A program made the position numbers and the translations under genes. Source: Bacteroidota bacterium (GTDB taxonomy: Bacteria; Bacteroidota; Rhodothermia; Rhodothermales; JAHQVL01). From it: DNA of 41,353 nt. The notes under the pieces are model-generated. The model had not been told where the DNA came from, did not search any database, and worked only from the letters and a program-made list of their open reading frames with translations. The stretch spans positions 1-41,353 of the forward strand of contig JBCCIM010000031.1 of assembly GCA_039111535.1 (NCBI GenBank), given 5' to 3'. This document shows, piece by piece, positions 26,213 to 35,888 of this stretch (position 1 is its first letter; each line of letters opens with the position of its first letter).

Positions 26213-29200
26213 TTACTTCATCAGAACCATCTGCTTGACAGACTCGAAAGAGCCGGCGCGCAGGCGGTAGATGTACACACCACTTGCAACCATGGAGCCA
26301 GAATCGCTGCGTGCGTTCCACACGGCTTCGTAGCGACCTGCATCCAGGCTACCATTGATCAGCGTCGCTACCCGGCGACCCATCATGTCGTAGACTTCCA
26401 GTCTCACATCCGTTGCTTCTGGAATATCGAAAGCAATGTTTGTGGTTGGATTGAATGGGTTCGGATAGTTGGACTTGAGTGCAAACTCAGTTGGCAGATC
26501 AACAACGTTGTCGATTGACAGCATGTCCTGACCGAATTTAGCAGCTGTTGCAGCACCACCACGTGGGCTTTCTGCAGGACCCTGTCCTGACGGTACAAAG
26601 CTGCCATCCTGCGTGAGGAGGATTTTGTCGATCATGGTGCCGTCTTCGCGCATCCAGATGTCGATCGTGTTGGTGCCGGCTGACGTGATACCAAGCGACT
26701 GTACGGCGCCTTTGGTATTGACGTTGGTCCATACCCAGGAGCCAACGGTCAGCGTCTCCATCTTAGAAGCAGATGGGTTGCCAGCAAGACCAACGTGGAC
26801 AGAGTTGTCATCCGTTGTAGCAGCAAACATGCGCACCCAGACGACATACGAACCGGTGTTCGTGATGTCTACTTCGTACGTCATGTGCGGGCTACCAGAT
26901 ACGCCGTTCTTCTTGATCAGCGTGCCCGTGTTCGGATCAGCAACCATTGCACCAGCGCCACTGAAGTCAGCCTCGCTTGTGCTTGAGATCCACATGTGAC
27001 CACCGTTGTCGGTGTTGGTATCGAAGTTTTCGACTTCCATCACAACCAGACCATTCTCTTCGATGAACGGACCTGTTGCATTTGGATCTGCAACCAGTAC
27101 GTCATGAGCCACCGTGTTGGTGTTCGCGAGGTCATCCGTTACCGTCAATGAGACATTGTAGGTACCGTATGCAGCGTACACATGCACAGGGTTCTGATCG
27201 GTAGATGAGTTGCCATCACCGAAGTCCCATGCCCACGATACGATCGTGCCGTCATCCGTGCTTTCGTCTGTGAAGGTTACGGTCAGGTCAGCGGCTACTT
27301 CAGAGAAGGCAGCGACAGGAGCGCCGGCTGGATTCTCTGTAGCTTCACCAGTCAACTGAACGATCTGCGTACCGTTTGAACCAGTGTGCTCGATGTTCAC
27401 CTGTCCCGTTCTGATTGATGGCGCGCTCGTGATTGCTTCGATGATCTCGATAGCGGCCACGATTGAAGGCTTGCCATTGGCGAGCGGGAAGCTGAGGTCG
27501 ATGCTGGCATCCGCTGGCGTAACATTGAAGGAACGCATCGTTCCTACGTTACAGGCGTTGCCGGCCTCGGCGTACACATCGAAACCACTCAGCTCGGTTA
27601 CCCCTTCGATTTCAACATCGAACGTACGGCTACCCACAGCACAGCGAGACAGCTCTACGAAGTACAGGTTGACTTCATAGGTGGTACCGGCTGTGACCGG
27701 GAATGCCCATTCCATGTAGGGTTCTGGCTGGTTGGCATCTTTACGCTTGCTTTCAAAAATGTCAAGCGGTGTACCTGCAGGAACCGTTGCGTCTGCCGTA
27801 GCTGTGACTGGCTCAGATTCCGTGTTGCAGCATCCAGGTACAATGTACACGGATGGAGAAGCCTGAGAGTCTTTCTCCCAATCATCTACATTGCCACCAC
27901 CAGCGTTGACGCGGTACAGTACGTCGCCAGGGGCCAGAATTTCTGGTCCTGTTACCGGTGCCGGTGTGAAGGTTACATCAAACGAACCTACGCTACTTGC
28001 AGCGACCGTTACCGGCGCTGTGAGATCGTGGCTAAAGTCGCTTGCGTCCGTGCCTGTGATCGAAACAGCCGTCACATCGATGTCTTCCGCGCTGTTGTTT
28101 GTCAGCGTGATTGTCATCGGTGCAGAAGCAGAACCTTCGTTTACCTGACCGAAGTCGATATCTGTAGGCGTAGCGATCAGTGTTGCGCCGCTTGCAGCCG
28201 TAGCTTCACCAGCGAGGTCAACGTTGAGTACTGGGTTTAGGCCTGTGTTGTTGATCACAAGCTGGCCTTCGCGCATGCTCGTGCTAACACCTGAAGAACC
28301 AACAATCTCGATCGCTGCCAGGGCAGACGGCTTACCGTTTTCAAGCGGGAAGTTGATGTCGAGGTTGGCGTCCAGCGGCGTTACGATGAACGAGCGCATG
28401 ATGCCCACGTTACAAGCGCTGCCGGCTTCAGTGAAGATGTCGAGATCTTCGAGTACTGTGGTGCCTTCAACTTCGATGTCGAATACGCGGTTGCCAACAG
28501 AGCAACGCGACATTTCAACAAAGAACAGGCGGATTTCAATTTCTTCACCTGCAGTTACAGGGAAGTCCCACTCCATGTATGGCTCAGGCTGATCAGCATC
28601 AAGGCGCATGGCCGTGAAGAGGTCAACCGGTGTACCTGCTGGTACAGAGGCATCCAGGGTTGGCGTTGGTGAATCCGTTTCGATGTTGGAGGATCCTGCG
28701 AGCAGGTAAGCAGATGGCGTTGTCGCCGAATCTTCTTCCCAGTCGTCAACCAGTGAACCACCAGCATTTACACGGAAGAGTACGCCTTCAGGTAACAACA
28801 TCTCTGGTCCGGCAGAAGCTGTCGGTGAGAAGGTTACGTCGAAGGTGCTCGTTGAGCCACCAGCGATGGTAACAGGTGCAATGAAGTCGTGGCTGAAGTC
28901 GCCAGCGTCTGTACCTGTTACATCGATTGAGCTTACATCAACAGAGGCAACACCCGTGTTGGTCAGCGTCACGGTTGAAGGTGCTGAAGAAGAACCTTCA
29001 CCCACCTGGCCGAAGTCGATGCTTACAGGATCGACGGTAAGGACTGACACCCCACCACCTGTAGTCACTGATTCACCGCTCAGGTCAACATTAACCGTTG
29101 GGTTTTCACCATCGTGTTCGATCATCAACTGCGCAGCGCGCGGATCTGTTGTCGTGCCGTCAGATCCGAGGATCTCGATACCAGCAAGCACAGAAGGTTT

Positions 29201-32200
29201 GCCGTTTTCCAGCGGGAAGTTGATGTCCAGGTTAGCATCGGTAGCTGTGATCGTGTACTCACGCATGATACCAACGTTACAGGCGTTGCCAGCTTCAGCA
29301 AATACGTCGAAGTTATCCTGAACAAGCGTGCCTTCGATTTCTACATCGAATACGCGGTTGCCAGCAGAACAGCGAGACATTTCCACGAAGAACAGGCGTA
29401 CCTGGTATTCTTCACCTACAGCAACCGGGAAGTCCCACTCCATGAATGGCTCGGGCTGGTTAGCATCGAGGCGCATCGTTGTGAAGAGATCGGTTGGCGT
29501 GCCAGCTGGTACAGAAGCATCCAGCGTTGGCGTTGGTGAATCGGTTTCGATGTTGGTAGAGCCAGCAAGCAGGTACGTAGATGGTACTGCGTCCGTATCT
29601 TCTTCCCAGTCATCAACCAGTGAACCACCAGCGTTGACACGGTAGAGTACACCTTCAGGAAGCATCATCGCTGGTGCTGCCGTTGCCATTGGCGAGAAGG
29701 TTACGTCGAACGTGCTCTGGCCACCAGCAGCAATAGTCAGCGGACCACCTGCAAACGTGTGGCTAAAGTCGCCGGCATCGGTACCTGTGATTGTTACAGC
29801 CGTAACATCAAGATCTGCTGAACCAACGTTGTTCAATGTCATCGTCTGCGGTGCAGAGCTGGATCCTTCATTGATCTGGCCAAAGTCAACGCTGGCTGGA
29901 TCAACTGTAAGGACACCACCTGCGATACCACTCTCAACGATGAGATGGCGCTGGTTCATTCCCAGGCCTGTCTCAACCTGAACGATACCAGATGGCCAGG
30001 TGATGGTAAGGCTTGTAATAGATGTTGCAGAACCGATACCGAAGTGCGCGCCGAGATCGTCACCGCCACCAAGGCTTGAACCACTACGGGTTTCGTAGTA
30101 CTGCGTAACACCGTCAGAAGTCAACAACTCAAGGCGAGAACCGATACCATCGCGGTTACTGGATACCCCTTCGAGGTCGAAAGCAATCCAGTTGTTCAGG
30201 CCGTTGTCGTTGTTTTCGTAGAGTTTGGTGTCGCCGGCATAGTTCACGATGAACATGTCGAGGTCACCATCCTGATCGTAGTCAGAATAAACACTGGTAC
30301 GTGTCCGTGTTGGATCATTGAGTCCACCACTAGAAGCAGAGACATCCGTGAAGGTTGCGTCTCCGTCGTTATTCCAGAGTACAGATTCTACAACTTCGGT
30401 GTCTGAGTTCATCGCGCCGGCTGCAAGGTAGAGATCCTGGAAGCCGTCGTTGTCATAGTCGAAGAAGTTTGCACCCCATGACCAGTTCAATGAAGAAACA
30501 CCTGCAATGTCCGTAGCATCGGTGAAGGTGCCACCGTCGTTGCGAAGCAGCACTGTGCCGGCGCGTCCCATCTGACCAACAGGAATTGTACCGTCGTTTC
30601 CGTTGTCAGAGATGAACAGGTCAAAGTCGCCGTCGCGGTCGTAGTCACCTACTGCGAGCCCCATACCATTCTGGCACCAGTCAGCATTGATCGTTCCAGC
30701 TACTTCGGTGAAGGTCCAATCCGTTACACCGTCTGTTCCGCCATCATTGCGGTAGACTTGCTGTGGTGACGTGCCATCAAATGGGCAGTCATGTACAACA
30801 AAGACATCAAGGTCGCCATCAGCATCGTAGTCAGTCCATCCACCAATGAAGCCCATGCCTTCACGCGTTGTACCCATCAACATGTCAGATACATCGGTGA
30901 ACGTGCCATCTCCATCGTTGTGGTAGATGTAGTCCTGTGCTTTGATTTGCTCAGTGGCACCCGTTGCTGTGTTGGCAGCAATGTTCATGTGGTTTGCAAC
31001 GTAGAGGTCAACAAAACCGTCCTGGTTGTAGTCGCCCCATGATGCTGTTGTACCGCGGCGTTCTTCAGAAGACTCAAGGCCAGAACCAGACGTGATGTCT
31101 GTGAACGTACCGTCACCGTTATTCCGGTAGAGTACGTCATTGTCGCCATTGGCAAGGAAGAGGTCCTTGTCGCCGTCGTTGTCAAAGTCAGCAACAGCTA
31201 CGCCGGCACCGTCATTGGTTGCATCCTGTACACCAGCTGCAGCAGCCACATCCGTGAACGAGCCGCCGTTGTTCTGGTAGAGGAAGTTAGCACCGGTACG
31301 CATGGTAACGTAGAGGTCCTGGTCGCCATCGTTGTCGTAATCGAACCAGGCTGCACCCGTACCCATGCCCATGTCGGCAACAGCACCACCATCGTGCGCC
31401 AGATTAACGCCAGCAGCAGCAGTTACATCAGAGAACAGTGCCGCAGGCGGCGCTACATCTTCAATAACCAGGTGACGCTGGTTGATACCCAGACCAGTTT
31501 CAACTTGTGTGATGCCTGAAGGCCATTTGATGGTTACGCTTGTAACTGATCCGTTCAGACCCAGGCCAAAGTACGCTGCCTGGTCATCGCCGGCACCAAG
31601 GCTGGAGCCGCTGCGGATTTCATAGTGCTGCGTTACACCGTCTGGTGTTTCAACTTCAACACGCGCACCAATACCATCACGGTTACTGGCAACACCTTGC
31701 AGGTCGATAGCCATCCAGTTGTTGGATGTGCTCAGGTTGTTACGGAAGAGTTTAGACTGCTGTCCGTAGTTCACAACAAACATGTCGATGTCGCCGTCAT
31801 CATCGTAGTCAGCAAATGCAGACGTACGCGTGTTCAACGGATCGTCCATACCACTGGCAAGTGATACGTCGGTAAACGTACCGTCACCATCATTCTGCCA
31901 GAGCGCGTTTTCCAGCGCAACAGCAGGATCCATAGCACCAGCAACCATATAGAGGTCCTGGAACATGTCGTTGTCGTAGTCAAAGAAGTTGGCACCCCAA
32001 GAGAACTTGTTGTTGTCAACATCTGCAACATCCGTAGTCTCGATGAATCCACCTGCGCCGTCACCCTGCAACAGTACAGCACCCACGCGCTTCGGAGAAG
32101 CAGGGTATTCTGTAGTAGTTGCACCGTTGTCCGTGAAGAACAGGTCCATGTTGCCATCGCGGTTGTAATCACCAACTGCGAGACCCATACCGTTCTGGCA

Positions 32201-34546
32201 CCAGTCAGCACCAGCGGTTTCAGCAACCTGCGTCATCGTCCAATCTGTAACAGGGTCCGTACCGCCATCGTTGCGGTAGAGACGCATTGGGCCAGAGTTG
32301 GCGCCAAATGGACAGTCACGAACCGTGAAGATATCGAGGTCGCCATCGTTGTCGTAATCGGTCCAGCCGGCGATGAAGCCGCGACCTATGCGATCCAAAC
32401 CAAGCAACTCGTCAGATACATCGGTGAATGTACCGTCACCATTGTTGTGGAATACGTAGTCCTGCTCGGAGTCACCCGTGAAGGTAGCTGCCGGCGCCGG
32501 CATGTGGTGTGCTACGTAGAGGTCAAGCAGACCGTCCTGGTCGTAGTCACCCCATGAAGCAGAAGTACCACGACGATCTTCGGTAATTTCAAGACCGGAT
32601 CCCGTGGTGATATCTGTGAACGTGCCATTACAGTTGTTCTCGTAGAGGACATCTGAATGGGTGTTAGCGAGATAGATATCTACACAACCATCATTGTTGT
32701 AGTCAGCAACTGCAACACCTGCGCCCGTACCGGAAGCGTCTTCAACACCAGCTGAAGTCGCTACATCGGTGAAGGAGCCGGCATTGTTCTGGAAGAGCCA
32801 GTTGCTGCCTTCGCGGTTAGTCATGTAAAGGTCAAGGTCGCCATCGTTGTCATAGTCAAACCAGGCGCTACCCGTACCAATTGGCATGTCGCCATCAGTA
32901 GCACCGCCATGTGTTACTTCTGCACCCAATACAGAAGCCATGTTGGTGAAGAGGAAATCAGTGGTGCCTGCGGCTTCCACGATGTTCATGCGCTGGTTTA
33001 CGCCAACGTTGTTCAGCGTCTGAACCGTACCTGAAGGCCAGGTAACAGTGATGCTTGCGATTTCTTCGTCTGATCCTACGCCAAAGTAGGCACCGGTGTC
33101 GTCACCGCCACCCAGGCTTGAACCACTGCGGGTTTCGTGGATCTGGGTCCCGCCGGCTGAAGTCAGTTCGATGCGGGCACCAATACCGTCTAAGTTACTG
33201 GTTACGCCTTCAAGATCGACAATAAGCCAGTTGTTAGAACCGCTGTTGTCATTTCTCCAGAGTTTTACGTCGCCAGCATAGTTGACGTAGAACATGTCAG
33301 GGTCCCCATCCTGGTCATAGTCGCCATAAATGCTAACGCGGCCGCGGCCGGTGTCATTCACACCCTGTGCAACTGATACATCAGTAAATGTGAAAGCAGG
33401 ACCGTCGCTCTCCCATAGTTTGGCTTCGATCAAAGCAGAGGCGTCATTTACAGAGCCGGCAGCCATGAAGAGATCGAGGAAACCATCGAGGTTGTAGTCG
33501 AAGAAGTTTGCACCCCAGGAGAAGTTCAGCGTGTTAACGCCAGCTGCATCCGTAACGTCGGTAAATCCGGTTGCGCTGTTGGCAAGCAGGATTGTGCCGG
33601 CGCGGTTCGGATCCGTACCACCTGGAGCTGTACCGTTATCGGTGTAGAACAGGTCCATGAAGCCGTTGCGGTCGTAGTCACCTACTGCAACGCCCATACC
33701 GTTCTGGCACCAGTTGCCATTAACTGTGCTGGCAACTTCAGTAAACGTCCAATCGGTCACACCATCGGTGCCACCGTCGTTCCGCCAGAGATCCATCGCA
33801 CCTGAGCCGTCAAATCCACAGTCGCGGATCAGGTAGATGTCGAGGTCACCATCGTTGTCGAAGTCTGTCCATGAGCCAATGAAGCTCGCGTTTTCACGCT
33901 CTGAGCTACCCAGCATGTCGTCAGATACATCTGTAAAGCTAAAGCTTCCGTCGTTATGGAATAAGTAGTCTTGATCTTTTGTTTTGTCGTCAACTACGCC
34001 ATACCCAGCAACAGGTGTGTGATTTGCAACGTAGAGGTCGAGTAGACCGTCGCCGTCATAGTCACCTACGGAAGCAGAAGTACCGCGTCGTGCACCTGAA
34101 GACTCAAGTCCAGAACCCGTGGTTACGTCTGTAAACGTCCCGTCACAGTTGTTTTGAAAGATTACATCTTCATTGCTATTCGCGAGATAAAGGTCTTTGC
34201 AGCCATCATTGTTGAAGTCTGCAGCTACGACGCCGGCACCGTCGTGTGATGCGTCTTGGACGCCGGCTGTTGCTGCGACATCGGTAAATGTGCCGCCATT
34301 GTTTTCGTACAGGAAGTTAGCGCCTAAACGCATCGTCATGTACAAGTCGAGGTCACCATCCTGGTCATAATCGAACCAGGCAGCGCCGGCACCAACCCCC
34401 ATGTCGGAAGGATTCCCGTCATGTGGCGTCGTGATGCCCGCACCAGCGGTAACATCGACAAATTGAGCGTGTACCTGAGCGGCCGGCAGTAATGCGAATA
34501 CCAGCAGCGCCAGGACACAGGAAAATATTCTTGTGAAATGAGGCAT
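26213..34546 (-). CDS. Very large FG-GAP/VCBS-ASPIC/UnbV protein with three propeller modules and three ASH-malectin modules
   Basis: This is a 2777-residue exported protein. Its order is: signal peptide (cleavage after VHA, about residue 28); three seven-loop VCBS propellers, each closed by ASPIC/UnbV (about 434-520, 942-1032 and 1449-1537); three ASH/choice-of-anchor-D-like plus malectin-like pairs (about 1545-1805, 1834-2095 and 2119-2382); one PKD domain (about 2407-2482); a CBM-like domain opening VVMEVENF (about 2489-2648); and a T9SS tail with YPNPFNPTTNIAF (about 2680-2777). It is an expanded version of the genes at 1 and 4273, which have two propellers and one ASH-malectin pair. A TTG at 34558 is in frame, but GGTGAC four bases before the ATG at 34546 and the parallel leader of the 9618 gene favour 34546. 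Each malectin domain keeps paired cysteines (SRCS/SRCA and NACNVG). Export by T9SS is well supported; the ligand is unknown. Confidence 0.93.
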   Translation of the reverse strand: MPHFTRIFSCVLALLVFALLPAAQVHAQFVDVTAGAGITTPHDGNPSDMGVGAGAAWFDYDQDGDLDLYMTMRLGANFLYENNGGTFTDVAATAGVQDASHDGAGVVAADFNNDGCKDLYLANSNEDVIFQNNCDGTFTDVTTGSGLESSGARRGTSASVGDYDGDGLLDLYVANHTPVAGYGVVDDKTKDQDYLFHNDGSFSFTDVSDDMLGSSERENASFIGSWTDFDNDGDLDIYLIRDCGFDGSGAMDLWRNDGGTDGVTDWTFTEVASTVNGNWCQNGMGVAVGDYDRNGFMDLFYTDNGTAPGGTDPNRAGTILLANSATGFTDVTDAAGVNTLNFSWGANFFDYNLDGFLDLFMAAGSVNDASALIEAKLWESDGPAFTFTDVSVAQGVNDTGRGRVSIYGDYDQDGDPDMFYVNYAGDVKLWRNDNSGSNNWLIVDLEGVTSNLDGIGARIELTSAGGTQIHETRSGSSLGGGDDTGAYFGVGSDEEIASITVTWPSGTVQTLNNVGVNQRMNIVEAAGTTDFLFTNMASVLGAEVTHGGATDGDMPIGTGSAWFDYDNDGDLDLYMTNREGSNWLFQNNAGSFTDVATSAGVEDASGTGAGVAVADYNNDGCVDIYLANTHSDVLYENNCNGTFTDITTGSGLEITEDRRGTSASWGDYDQDGLLDLYVAHHMPAPAATFTGDSEQDYVFHNNGDGTFTDVSDELLGLDRIGRGFIAGWTDYDNDGDLDIFTVRDCPFGANSGPMRLYRNDGGTDPVTDWTMTQVAETAGADWCQNGMGLAVGDYNRDGNMDLFFTDNGATTTEYPASPKRVGAVLLQGDGAGGFIETTDVADVDNNKFSWGANFFDYDNDMFQDLYMVAGAMDPAVALENALWQNDGDGTFTDVSLASGMDDPLNTRTSAFADYDDDGDIDMFVVNYGQQSKLFRNNLSTSNNWMAIDLQGVASNRDGIGARVEVETPDGVTQHYEIRSGSSLGAGDDQAAYFGLGLNGSVTSVTIKWPSGITQVETGLGINQRHLVIEDVAPPAALFSDVTAAAGVNLAHDGGAVADMGMGTGAAWFDYDNDGDQDLYVTMRTGANFLYQNNGGSFTDVAAAAGVQDATNDGAGVAVADFDNDGDKDLFLANGDNDVLYRNNGDGTFTDITSGSGLESSEERRGTTASWGDYNQDGFVDLYVANHMNIAANTATGATEQIKAQDYIYHNDGDGTFTDVSDMLMGTTREGMGFIGGWTDYDADGDLDVFVVHDCPFDGTSPQQVYRNDGGTDGVTDWTFTEVAGTINADWCQNGMGLAVGDYDRDGDFDLFISDNGNDGTIPVGQMGRAGTVLLRNDGGTFTDATDIAGVSSLNWSWGANFFDYDNDGFQDLYLAAGAMNSDTEVVESVLWNNDGDATFTDVSASSGGLNDPTRTRTSVYSDYDQDGDLDMFIVNYAGDTKLYENNDNGLNNWIAFDLEGVSSNRDGIGSRLELLTSDGVTQYYETRSGSSLGGGDDLGAHFGIGSATSITSLTITWPSGIVQVETGLGMNQRHLIVESGIAGGVLTVDPASVDFGQINEGSSSAPQTMTLNNVGSADLDVTAVTITGTDAGDFSHTFAGGPLTIAAGGQSTFDVTFSPMATAAPAMMLPEGVLYRVNAGGSLVDDWEEDTDAVPSTYLLAGSTNIETDSPTPTLDASVPAGTPTDLFTTMRLDANQPEPFMEWDFPVAVGEEYQVRLFFVEMSRCSAGNRVFDVEIEGTLVQDNFDVFAEAGNACNVGIMREYTITATDANLDINFPLENGKPSVLAGIEILGSDGTTTDPRAAQLMIEHDGENPTVNVDLSGESVTTGGGVSVLTVDPVSIDFGQVGEGSSSAPSTVTLTNTGVASVDVSSIDVTGTDAGDFSHDFIAPVTIAGGSTSTFDVTFSPTASAGPEMLLPEGVLFRVNAGGSLVDDWEEDSATTPSAYLLAGSSNIETDSPTPTLDASVPAGTPVDLFTAMRLDADQPEPYMEWDFPVTAGEEIEIRLFFVEMSRCSVGNRVFDIEVEGTTVLEDLDIFTEAGSACNVGIMRSFIVTPLDANLDINFPLENGKPSALAAIEIVGSSGVSTSMREGQLVINNTGLNPVLNVDLAGEATAASGATLIATPTDIDFGQVNEGSASAPMTITLTNNSAEDIDVTAVSITGTDASDFSHDLTAPVTVAASSVGSFDVTFTPAPVTGPEILAPGDVLYRVNAGGGNVDDWEKDSQASPSVYIVPGCCNTESEPVTATADATVPAGTPLDIFESKRKDANQPEPYMEWAFPVTAGTTYEVNLYFVELSRCAVGSRTFDVEIEGVTELSGFDVYAEAGNACNVGTMRSFNVTPADASIDLSFPLANGKPSIVAAIEIIEAITSAPSIRTGQVNIEHTGSNGTQIVQLTGEATENPAGAPVAAFSEVAADLTVTFTDESTDDGTIVSWAWDFGDGNSSTDQNPVHVYAAYGTYNVSLTVTDDLANTNTVAHDVLVADPNATGPFIEENGLVVMEVENFDTNTDNGGHMWISSTSEADFSGAGAMVADPNTGTLIKKNGVSGSPHMTYEVDITNTGSYVVWVRMFAATTDDNSVHVGLAGNPSASKMETLTVGSWVWTNVNTKGAVQSLGITSAGTNTIDIWMREDGTMIDKILLTQDGSFVPSGQGPAESPRGGAATAAKFGQDMLSIDNVVDLPTEFALKSNYPNPFNPTTNIAFDIPEATDVRLEVYDMMGRRVATLINGSLDAGRYEAVWNARSDSGSMVASGVYIYRLRAGSFESVKQMVLMK

Positions 34547-34550
34547 GTAC

Positions 34551-34572
34551 GTCACCAAACGTGTGCTTGCAG
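34551..34572 (-). promoter_or_regulatory. Ribosome-binding site and conserved leader of the giant gene starting at 34546
   Basis: On the minus strand: CTGCAAGCACACGTTTGGTG followed by AC. GGTGAC lies four bases from the ATG and decides the start against the upstream in-frame TTG, which lies inside this element. The leader matches that of the 9618 gene apart from a 4-base insertion. Confidence 0.6.
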
Positions 34573-35280
34573 TTTATTGTGGATACGCTTCTTGGTGGGA
34601 GGACTTCTCGGGAACAGGAGAAAGAAGCCCCCTAAGAAAGCAACAGGATGGGCGCTATTTGTCATCCACAGGTGAAGGGGGTGTTTATCTCTGGCGCGGA
34701 TATTCAGAGACATGGCATGCTGAAGCGCAGCCAATTGATAGCCATTCGTACTACATCACTATGCGCCAATCTGCCCGTGTCGATAAGCCATTTACCTATT
34801 AAGGCGCGCAAACATAAAGGGACGTGTTAATCCTTGCATGGCAAAAAGTGGTATTTTTGCATGCATGAGGGTAGTTTTCAAGGCTGGTTAGTTGTTTTCA
34901 CATGCCTTGAAAAAGGGTGTTTAAACCGGTACAAAAAAGAGGAAGGAGTTTGTTGAAACTGTTTTCAAATTGTGGCGGCTTGCCCAGCACAGGCGTGCGC
35001 CAAATTGTGAAGAACTTGTGTACTGATTGATAGCCCGTTACCCGAAAAATCATAGCTGATTTTCCCGCAGAAACAGTTGCCTTTCACACAGTCGAGCGCC
35101 GGCTGTATAGAACCTGGAGGTGTCCTTTTACACAGCTTACTTCAGTAACCTGAATGACCTCAAATTATGCAAGCAGATCCGGCGCACACTGTGGGTAAAA
35201 GCAGCGCTACAGGCGTAAGCCAATCAAGCTAAACCGAAACAGCTTTGCATTGGATTTGCCTACAAGGGAGTTCGACTTGA
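34573..35280. other. Long intergenic region upstream of the giant gene
   Basis: About 700 bases without a credible gene; the short ORFs here lack family resemblance. It should contain the promoter of the giant gene. A perfect 10-base inverted repeat TTTTCAAGGC/GCCTTGAAAA lies at 34875-34884 and 34904-34913 with a 19-base spacer. It could be a regulator site or an RNA hairpin; there is no T-tail. Confidence 0.5.
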
Positions 35281-35718
35281 TTACTCGACTGTAGTCGCCG
35301 TGGTCATTCTTGCCAGTAGCGCTATAAACGTATCGCGCTCTTCATCTGCCAGCGGTACAATCAACTCTTCAGCTACCGTGCGGTAGTTCTTCGCCTGCAC
35401 CTCAAACAGATCTTGTCCGGCTTTGCTCAACTCTACAAGCCAAACGCGGCGGTCTTGTTTGCTCCGTACGCGCACAACCTTCCCTTTTTCTTCCAGCCTG
35501 TCGATGAGCGATGTGATTGCGCTCTGCCCCACCCCGAGGTACTCCGCGATTTCGCCCATCCGGCAGGCACCGTTCATACCCAACACATCGACGGTCAGGA
35601 GTTCCTGTTTGCTGTAATCCGCCGGCATCCCCGGCTGGTTACTAACTACCTTTGCATACAGGTAGCCGAGTTGGCGCAGCGCCTTGGCCAGCGCTTCTAT
35701 TTGTTCGGTATTAGACAT
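35281..35718 (-). CDS. MarR family transcriptional regulator
   Basis: A 145-residue winged helix-turn-helix protein of the usual MarR length. The recognition region reads CRMGEIAEYLGVGQSAITSL (about 52-71), followed by the wing with KQDRRVWLVELS (DRR at 89-91), the hallmark of the family. MarR proteins bind palindromic operators as dimers and are usually released by small phenolic or other ligands. It is divergent from the dehydrogenase at 35889, and a large AT-rich palindrome lies between them (35776-35810), so it probably represses itself and the dehydrogenase. Confidence 0.92.
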   Translation of the reverse strand: MSNTEQIEALAKALRQLGYLYAKVVSNQPGMPADYSKQELLTVDVLGMNGACRMGEIAEYLGVGQSAITSLIDRLEEKGKVVRVRSKQDRRVWLVELSKAGQDLFEVQAKNYRTVAEELIVPLADEERDTFIALLARMTTATTVE

Positions 35719-35775
35719 CGATCGAACGGATTGTACTGATTGCCCACGTTACCGGAAAGATAACAAATAGTTTCC

Positions 35776-35810
35776 AAAATAAATATTTCATTTTTTGAAA
35801 CATTTATTTT
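35776..35810. promoter_or_regulatory. Candidate MarR operator: large AT-rich palindrome
   Basis: Arms of 15 bases (AAAATAAATATTTCA and TGAAACATTTATTTT) match as inverted repeats with one mismatch around a 5-base T spacer. It lies 58 bases upstream of the regulator start and 79 bases upstream of the dehydrogenase start, as expected of a shared operator. Confidence 0.6.
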
Positions 35811-35888
35811 TCTGAACATGTATATCTCGAACCAAACGGGGCAACCACCCTGACTCACAGAAACAAAGCATAGCAACATACAACACCC

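Noticed and set aside
34547-34558. In-frame TTG start for the largest gene
   Set aside because: The TTG lies inside the conserved leader and overlaps the ribosome-binding site of the ATG at 34546.
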